Source: Xenoacremonium recifei (lineage: Eukaryota > Ascomycota > Sordariomycetes > Hypocreales > Nectriaceae). From it: a DNA stretch of 64,000 nucleotides. The notes beneath the pieces were generated by a model. It did no database searches, was not told the origin of the DNA, and saw only the letters and a program-made list of their open reading frames with translations. The position numbers and the translations under genes are program-made. Of the stretch, positions 56,684-64,000 are shown one piece after another; position 1 is the stretch's first letter; each line of letters starts with the position of its first letter. The stretch lies in contig WOFQ01000013.1 of the NCBI GenBank assembly GCA_012184525.1, positions 558,001 to 622,000 of the forward strand, in the 5' to 3' direction.

Positions 56684-57969
56684 TCATGCCTGAATCTCGT
56701 TCTCCTTCCAGTTGGCCGTGGCAGCGCCTCCGACCATACGACCGCCCTCCTTGCGCTTGACGCGGCACCTCATGCCGACGCTCTCGTCGAAGATGAAGCG
56801 CCAGATGGCGTAGACCCAGCTCTCGTGGCGGGGCAGGTCGTCGTAGAACTCGCGGGCGATGTCGCGGACGGCGTGGAGGCGCGTCCAAGGCACGGCGGGG
56901 AAGTCATGGTGCTCGTTGTGCAGACCGACGTTGTAGGTGAACCAGTTGAGGGGCCCGTAGTAGGAGAAGGTTTCGGGCACGGGGATGCGGTTCTCGGGGT
57001 CGCGCTGCGTGGGCGTGACCGTCTCGTAGACGTAGTGCTCGGCGATGAAGTGGCCGGCGAGCGGGTGCAGGCTGCCGGCGAGGAAGGAGGACAGGAGCAG
57101 GTAGAGAATGGAGTTCCAGGAGGTGAAGTGGAGGAGGAGAGCGTCGAAGGAGAGCTGGACGGCAATGTTGAGATAGTGGACCGGAGTGAGCGGCACGCGG
57201 TAGACGGTCATGGGGCGCAGGGCGTAGAAAAAGATCTGGAAGGTGCAGAAGAAGGCCTTGCCGAGGATGGAGTCGAGAACGAAAGCCTCGAAGGCAGTCG
57301 GCAGATCGGTATCGAGGCCGTCGACACCAAGGGACTTGTGGTGCGTGAGATGATACGGCTATGAAGTCGTCAGCAAAGCGAGCAAGACCGGGCCATTATC
57401 TTCTAGCAATGTCCATCAGAGGGCGAGGTGGACGTACTCGGAACGAGGCGCTATACGGGATGCCAATAGGCAGGTTGGCGAAGATGGCGATCAGGCGGTT
57501 CAGTCGAGGACTCCTGAATGCCAGGTTATGGGAGATTTCGTGGATGGCGAGGAACAGGTTCTGGTTGGCCGTCGCGCCAATGACATATGCCACCGCCCAG
57601 AACTTCCACGACCAGAAAGACGTTGACTGAAGCATCCACGCGCAAAAGACTTGGAGGGAGACGACGCCGAGGACGACCCATTTCGTCAGGGGTTCGGGGC
57701 CGCAGAGCTTGGTGATCTAGCCGGGCGAAGCAGTCAGCGAGGAGCACGACCCAATTGATAGAGGCCATAAGATAGGGACGTACCTCGGGGTGAGCCTTGA
57801 TGATGGCCAGACGGCGCGTCCGATGCGGCTCCTCGGTGTACGTCCAGAAGAAGTCGTTCTTGGAGGCATCGTCGCCGGCGGGTGCGGGCGCTGTTGCGGG
57901 CATCTCGACCTTGCCCGAGCCCGAGCCCTTGGGCGTCTTGGTGACGGTGGCGGAGCTAGCAGACGGCAT
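56684..57969 (-). CDS. DES1: sphingolipid delta-4 desaturase (dihydroceramide desaturase)
   Basis: Exons 57969-57784, 57716-57438 and 57358-56684, all in phase, 379 residues. The N-terminal Lipid_DES-type stretch is NDFFWTYTEEPHRTRRLAII. The three histidine boxes of membrane desaturases are HEISHN, HLTHH and the C-terminal NEHHDF. Multiple transmembrane segments lie between. The enzyme introduces the delta-4 double bond of dihydroceramide in the ER using cytochrome b5 as electron donor, on the route to glucosylceramide in fungi. It is convergent with the VAP gene. The start was chosen at MPSASSATV; 20 residues further upstream is only a non-ATG continuation. Confidence 0.94.
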
Positions 57970-60900
57970 AGCAGCAATCAAGCGCGCAGAAAAACAATTG
58001 TTAAAGAGCGACGACGACGACAGCAACAAGCTTGCGAAGGAGATGAAGTTGTCACCGTTGCCTCGCCCCCTCGACAGCTCCCAAAGGCGGTGAAAATTTA
58101 GGGGCTGCTTGCCCGGATTTCAGGGGACCTTTCAGTGAGGGGGGGCTGAGCTGGATGCGGGGCAGATGAGGGGCCGGAGCCAATGGGAGCGGGGAATTGC
58201 GCGTCGTGGGTTGAGCTCAATGTTAGGAACGGGCAGCCAACGGCTCCAGCTCCGTTAACAACCGTTAGGAGGGGCGCTTTTCTCGGCCTGCTCACGATCC
58301 GTCCCTCTTTAACACGCCGATTTTGCAAGCTGGGTGGCGCCATGTGAAGCGAGACGAGACCCGGGTCGAGCCGCCATCTGGGAATTCCAAATACGAGTAC
58401 GATGCGGGATGCAGGGACTTTCGGCGGCGTTTCTGAGGGAATGGTCCCCGGCATTTGATTGAATACCCCGAGTGGTCAATTGAGGCGGCGCTATATTATC
58501 GTGGTTCGGAGCACTCGGGACTCTTTGTCTCCAGCCTCCATCAGATACCTCCCCTCTGGACATTGCTTCCTGCTAAGTCCTGCGGAAGGGCTTTTCAAAC
58601 CTCTCATCTCAGGATTGATTTCTAGGTGTTTTGTTGAACCGTATATGAGCTCCGAATTGGCCTTGAGCAGCTGAATCAAGGAACTCAGACATTCTGATCT
58701 TCTATGTAAGTCGGCCTTCGTACGTTTGATGTAGTATTACGTATATAGGGGATTTTAGTCGATTCCAAGCGGAAAACGAGGGGCTGTGCATCGATCTAGA
58801 ATAACTTTATTTTAATTGCCGATGTCAGAAGGCCTCTGTCTTGAGCTTCCTAGATGAGTATCGTGAACCTTATGAAACACCAGCACCATCACATCCCCTT
58901 CTAGTACAACCTTTTAACTCGAATATCGAGTTTCTTTCACCAATGCACACATCAATGAGATTGAAATCAGTGCATTCCTCAATACCCAATGGCATACAAG
59001 TCACATCATTCAAAACTTGTGTCGACGATCTCTTCAATTAAAGGAATAAGAAGTTACGATAGCGTACTTGCGTACCAAGATCACTGCCAAAATGATCAGC
59101 CGCTTGTCCATGCGCCCCGGTTTATACGTATGCCGGCTTCACCGGCCACTTCTTCATCCCCTTAGCTGTCACCTGCCAAGTAATCAGATTTGACAAACCC
59201 ACCAATTCTAGCCAGTGCAAGATCGGAGCTCCAAGTCTCTCTGTGGTGTTTAAGCACTGTATGCTCGATGCTGTCCAGAGATAGTGTGCTGATCCTGGGC
59301 GCTGGCACCAATAGCAGCGAAGAGGACCTCGCCACCCAAGATCTCCCACACGCGTCCTAACGTTGTCATTCGCTCCTTTCATGTGCCGGAGTTTGGGACC
59401 CAGAGAGTCGACAGGGGTCTGGTTGACGATGATTCGTTTGTGCAAACAAGCTCCAGACATACCGTATGAACTTACTCTTCACCTCCCCTCCATCGCTAGG
59501 GATGCTGCTAGAGGCACTCGTCTTCGACAGACTTACACGGCTTCAGGCAAGAGCATTCCTTGGGTGACATTTCTTCGGTAGTCGAGATGCTAATTTTCAA
59601 TTACGCCTTTCTCGAATCAGACAAATTCCTTCGGCTGGTCTGCCCGTAATTGGAACATTCTAACCATCTCTCGTACCATGGATCGAGAAGAAGTCTCAAT
59701 TGCCACTTCTCACACCGTACGCAGTCCAGTGTCCCTCGCGGATCTTGCTACCTATTTCCTGCACTCTCCCGAGTAGGGGTCGACACCCTCTCGCAGCTAG
59801 CGCCTCAATCCCTCGCTGAGGGGATCTCTCCGGGCGTGATCATTTGTCCAACGCAGCAGTGCATTATGTACAGACGGGAAAAACCACAGCTGCCTCCATC
59901 GCTACGACGTGCTCCAGCTCCAAGATTGGCAAACTGAGGGGTTGGAGCAGAGGCATCAGCCAGTGTTGATAGCCACGGTCCGGGCCAATCAACGGTTCTG
60001 GAGTGTTCTCCGTCTACCAGGGCCCAAAGCAGCTCTCTGCATGCGCATTCCGGGACCACCTGAGCAGCCCGCCGCATGCCCATACAGTCTGGGATACCTG
60101 CAGTGCCCGGGGAATGACAGTCCGCTCCTGAGCCAGCTTTGTACACCAGCCAGACCGCGCGCCAGCTCTCTCCCGGGGGGAAGAATTTCAAAGGGAAACG
60201 CTGCGATGATCTGGACGGGAACCTGTCAGCAATCGACATTGCGCTGGCAGGGCCTAGACCCCCAAGAGTTCTCGCTGTGCTGTCCCCGCGCAAAACCCCT
60301 GCCGGACATGGATTTGCTGTCAACAGGCGCCCCCCGGGTATGTCGGTTGCAGAGCGGCGGAAAAGAGCACAAACGAGATGGGAGCTGTCTCCAAATCGAG
60401 CCCCATCGAGATTCAGGCGATCTCTCGGGCCAGCTTTCGCGAGTGTCACATACTGTACGGCTAGGAGCTCTGACAGCTATATGCGCCGCTTAGATGCGTG
60501 CATAGTATAGTTCCTTTGCACGGCCAAGAGTCCGCTCCCCCGTGCAAAGCAAGCTGTGTCTGCTCCTCATGGACGGGCCCAGCCAAGCGGCAATGCTTAG
60601 GCGTGGTTGTCGTCGTCCACACCCTCCCAACAAGCAGCGAGCGATGCTACGTTGAGGATGACAGGGAGCCTGCACGTCGTCGGCCGAGTCCACGACTGCT
60701 AGCTAGCGCCCAGCCGCTTCCCCATCCCATCCATTCTCGACCTTGAGGAGGCGCTCCCGCCCCTCGTCCGCATGCGATAAGGCGAGTTTCTGGTTCGGTG
60801 GCTTTTCATTCTCTCCTGATGTCCAGAGTATAATTGCTGTCTGTCGCGTTCTCGCCGCCTGGCGCCCGCGCAGTGAGCAGGTATGTGGTAGTGTCAATTC

Positions 60901-61091
60901 CGGCTGGCAGTCGAACCAAACTTGTCCTTCAACCCCAGCCACCCTTTCCAGACGCCTCTCTCAGAACATCCATTCTGCATCTACACTATTCGCCCTCGCC
61001 TACCGGTCGATCTCCAGATCCAAATAATTTCCGAAGCGACGCACGGGAGTATCCTCGTCAGAAGTGCCGTTCCAGTGTTGTGGTTCAGACG
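57970..61091. other. 3.1-kb non-coding region
   Basis: The promoter of the desaturase lies at its left end and that of the bZIP gene at its right. Frames at 59122-59460, 59650-59937 and 59805-60510 overlap on both strands and show no family. An AT-rich stretch occupies about 58690-58850. Confidence 0.5.
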
Positions 61092-61136
61092 ATGAGTTAC
61101 CTGCCCGACGGCAGCGTCCCAGACGTGGGTAAGTAG
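61092..61136 (+). other. uORF or spliced first exon of the bZIP gene
   Basis: The ATG at 61092 opens a 14-codon frame ending at TAG (61134-61136), just upstream of the main start. Its last codons contain a GTAAGT donor at 61129. Splicing to the AG at 61196-61197 would join it in frame to the main protein, giving MSYLPDGSVPDVASAILKMS. Unspliced, it is an upstream ORF that could restrain translation. Confidence 0.4.
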
Positions 61137-61214
61137 TCGAAGCCCTTGATAGCATCTCTCTCCGCGGGCATCTAGCATAGAACCCCGATCTATCTAGCCT
61201 CCGCGATTCTCAAG

Positions 61215-62216
61215 ATGAGTGTCAAGTTGTCTAATCCGCATTTCGCAGGAGATATCGACAGGCCGGGCTTTCATGTCCCCTTTACTGGAGCTGAAGGGTA
61301 CCAGTCTCTTAACAACTACCCCTTTCCCCACGCGACAGCAGGGGACCAAAGCTTTCAGGCCGCCAATGTCCCGTTCTGCCTCCCCTGGCAGCAATTAGGA
61401 GGAATTGTTGACACAATCGACGCCTCCAGCCCAGTGACTCCCATCGAAGTTGACCGAAAGCTATCCGTGAACGAGAACGATGTGAGCTACAGTGTCGGGG
61501 TCGGGGAAGCTCACGTAGAGTGGCCATATGGCCATGTATCAGGGCCCTTTTCCTTCGACCAGCCACCACCTCATTACTGCCAACCATCCCCTCACGACTT
61601 CCAACCTCCCCAGGCCGATCCGGTTCCTAACGACCAGCAACCTCCTATAAATCACGACACCATAGACGAAGCCGTATCAGAATATTCATATCGAACGCCC
61701 AGCTCCTCCTTTCAAACGCCAGGGTCCATCGGTAGTCAGCCCTCGCCCATCTCAGACACCCAGCAACATATCCAACATCAACCGCGACGTCCTCCCCCGA
61801 ATCCCAAGCGTACCCGCCGCCGGAAACCGAGCGTAGATGCCTCCAGCCCCAAAACGACTTCAAGACGCAACTCCACGCCTGCCGGGTCATCCCACGAGAA
61901 CCTCCAGGAGCGCAACCGCCTCGCCGCCAGCCGCTTCCGCGTACGCAAACGCGAAGACACGTCACGCCTGCAAAGCCAGGAGGCCGAGATGGTCGAGCAC
62001 CATCGGCAGCTATGCGAGGGCGTGGACCAGTTGACGCGCGAGGTGTACGAGCTGAAGATGGAGCTGCTGCGGCACTCAGGGTGCGATTGCGCGCTCATCA
62101 AGGATTACATCCGCACTGAGGCGCATCGGTATGTCCAGACGATGTCGGGCGAGCTGCCGGCGCCGTGGTGGCAGCGGCGAGAGTCGCGGGGGGCTTTGGG
62201 CGGGCCGGCTGGGTGA
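61215..62216 (+). CDS. bZIP transcription factor
   Basis: From the ATG at 61215 the uninterrupted frame gives 333 residues. The first two thirds are Pro/Gln/Ser-rich, probably an activation region. The basic region, ENLQERNRLAASRFRVRKRE, is followed by a leucine-zipper-like heptad run (LQSQEAEMVEHHRQLCEGVD, QLTREVYELKMELLRH). The basic region keeps the invariant Asn and Arg (N-x7-R: NRLAASRFR) but has Phe where most bZIPs have Cys or Ser. The C-terminal CDCALIKDYIRTEAHRYV resembles the tail of Atf/CREB-like fungal factors. A possible upstream exon (61092-61128, then acceptor before 61198) would add 18 residues in frame. The protein would bind DNA as a dimer in the nucleus. Targets are unknown. 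Confidence 0.88.
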   Translation: MSVKLSNPHFAGDIDRPGFHVPFTGAEGYQSLNNYPFPHATAGDQSFQAANVPFCLPWQQLGGIVDTIDASSPVTPIEVDRKLSVNENDVSYSVGVGEAHVEWPYGHVSGPFSFDQPPPHYCQPSPHDFQPPQADPVPNDQQPPINHDTIDEAVSEYSYRTPSSSFQTPGSIGSQPSPISDTQQHIQHQPRRPPPNPKRTRRRKPSVDASSPKTTSRRNSTPAGSSHENLQERNRLAASRFRVRKREDTSRLQSQEAEMVEHHRQLCEGVDQLTREVYELKMELLRHSGCDCALIKDYIRTEAHRYVQTMSGELPAPWWQRRESRGALGGPAG

Positions 62217-64000
62217 TTCGGAATTTCATATGCGATGCCATGGGAACACTGCGAGGGTGAGGCGACATACAACATGGCTATCATGGGAAGAGTTATAAAC
62301 GAGTTTCATCAGGGTCTATACTCCGGGTGGCTATGACGACTCAGACATATCATTTAGAATGTCAGTATATTCCGTTCAGATTGTCAAAATCCCTTTTCCA
62401 GACCATCCTCAGATGCAATCCGTAAAGTCGAGGATAATGACAAGCTGTCAACAGCAGAGCATGCATGAGGCTCTGCAAGGTTCTAGAATGTTCTTCAGCC
62501 ATATATATCATCCGGGTCAGAACTCACACAATGAGGGTTAGGTGATATCACACTTCCACAATCAGGTCTGGGGTGGTGCGTCGAGACCAGGGCTTTGGGA
62601 GTCACATGAGGCCACGTTTACCCGCATATATCAGAGCCACGGGTCATTGTCGTTGGTATAAAGTTGTTTGATGTCAAAAATTGGTGGAGTGCTACCTGTA
62701 GAGGTGTTCGGTAGTGGATAGGCAATTCACATGATTGCTTATTGCTGATATCATTCGTTTCAAGCTCAGGGACCGATCACGTTGCATCCATAGCACATGG
62801 GAATATAATATGAATTGCCATTTTTGAATTTTGAGTAGAGCAGTGCCGAGAAAGTCCGTGAAAGTACTCAAATCTGCCACCTGGCTCAGATAATATTGAG
62901 ACAGTCAGAGCTCCAGTGTTTCCTTGGGGACGGAACATCAATCTAAGATGTCCGTGAAACACTGCTCTTACATTGTCCAACGTTTCAACAAATGCCAACC
63001 TACCGAGATCATCTCCCACAACTCCTATAGCAATATCGGCATATTGCATGGTCCCGAGTGCGGGTCTAGGCCTATGGGCTTCCCATATGATCATGTTCTT
63101 CGACGTCATCAACAAGTCTCGGTAGGTAACTATCCAATCAACAAAACGCCACAATCTATCTTTAGATCTTAATTGGGTTGAGCCGAGCTCCAAGATACAT
63201 CACCTCCAGCACATGCCCTGCTCGGTATGTAAGAGAATCTCACCGAGTGCCGAACACCCGCATACTCTCCGACATCCGTATCAGCCAGGGCGTCGCCTAA
63301 CCTCCATCCCCAGTCCCGGCCCCTCCCCCGCCCTGGAATATGTACCCTGCCCTGTCTGCCTGTCCACGGGACGAACCTAGCCTATCGCTGCCCTTGATGA
63401 CGGGCTGTCAACTCCGTTTCCACGACCTGTCAAGATCCTAGACGCCTCTGGAAGATAAGGTACGTCGGGCGTAGTTTCGGTGTTCGGTGTGTCTTATCTA
63501 TTACATTGCTTTAACAAGTAGAGTGGTAAGATGCTAGTGAGCTTCCTGATTCAACCCCGTCTTATCGGTAGGAGCTAGCTCAGATACCTGTGCTTATCAG
63601 AGGCCTTGTCATGACCAGGGGATGTTTTGACTTGATCGGGTCCGAAAGCGAGTTCCGTGCCGATACTCATGGCGTGACGTCTGAGCCGGTGAGCATCATC
63701 TAAGTCCTATTCTGGGGTAGTGCGGACTCATAGACTCGAGGGACTACACGACATTGTCGTGGATTGAGAATACATCCAGGAGGCTTGACATGTCAAGGGA
63801 AACACGAGACACGGACATTACGTGGGGTTGTAAATAATTATAGGAAGCATGCCGTTCTGGGTATATTGACGGGTCATATGTGTATGTACCTCCAAAGGTG
63901 TGTCTGTCATATCATCGTGATATCGCAGCGACTCTCACTGAGTGCATAGATAGCCAAGAAGCTACAGCGCTGCACCACATTGCAATTTACCCTCTTCCTA
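62217..64000. other. intergenic to the window end
   Basis: About 1.8 kb. A minus-strand frame at 62777-63193 (138 codons) begins at a TTG and resembles no protein I know. Nothing else is supported. Confidence 0.5.

Noticed and set aside
59650..60510. Frames on both strands upstream of the bZIP gene
   Set aside because: No conserved motif, mutually overlapping, and they sit in promoter-like sequence.
62777..63193. Minus-strand frame of 138 codons near the window end
   Set aside because: It begins at TTG, no ATG is available near its start, and no family is recognised.
1..64000. Secondary-metabolite gene cluster
   Set aside because: No polyketide or peptide synthetase, terpene synthase or P450 was seen. 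The oxidoreductases and transporter are scattered among housekeeping genes.

Overview
This is a eukaryotic window from a filamentous ascomycete (Pezizomycotina), probably a Sordariomycete. Most genes carry one to six introns of about 45-110 nt with GTANGT-type donors, CTRAY-like branch sites and short AG acceptors. Gene density is about one per 3 kb, genes lie on both strands, and families such as Flocculin-type adhesins, DUF2408, Pcs60, Bzz1 and Dal5-type transporters are typical of fungi. No RNA gene, CRISPR array or intact transposon was recognised. Exon coordinates were derived by eye from splice consensus, reading phase and family knowledge. Starts were checked to be real ATG codons, because several long open frames begin at TTG or GTG.

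Layout. 0-8 kb: a doubtful small gene, a disordered conserved fungal protein (-), a broken quinone-oxidoreductase (MDR) pseudogene preceded by a tandem duplication, and a small three-exon gene of unknown function. 8-11 kb: mitochondrial ribosomal protein mL58 (+) and an F-box-like Cys-rich protein (-). 11-19 kb: a long non-coding stretch, then a 1222-residue Ser/Thr-rich secreted adhesin-like protein. 19-26 kb: a decayed ~62-bp repeat array, a Dal5-type MFS transporter (-), and a C2H2 zinc-finger gene whose reading frame stays open for 167 codons beyond its TAG stop. 26-33 kb: BZZ1 (F-BAR/C1/SH3, -) head-to-head with peroxisomal PCS60 (+), then a small unknown gene. 33-39 kb: a ferric reductase (-) and a PAP2 lipid phosphatase (+) share a promoter region holding two perfect ATCAGATAA iron-GATA sites. 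39-43 kb: gene-poor. 43-49 kb: a seven-helix membrane protein, an alcohol oxidase (GMC family) and a YCII-like protein (all +). 48.9-58 kb: housekeeping block with a DUF2408 protein (-), ribosomal P1 (+), a UBA-ZnF-UBX protein (-), VAP/Scs2 (+) and sphingolipid delta-4 desaturase (-). 58-64 kb: non-coding except for a bZIP factor at 61-62 kb.

The genes form no obvious single pathway. There are loose themes: lipid and membrane biology (PAP2 phosphatase, Scs2, sphingolipid desaturase, Pcs60), actin/endocytosis (Bzz1) and ubiquitin/Cdc48 biology (UBX). Nothing here looks like a secondary-metabolite cluster. The observations most worth checking are the in-frame extension beyond the C2H2 stop, the paired iron-GATA sites at the ferric reductase, the possible Kex2-released C-terminus of the adhesin, and the decayed MDR gene.
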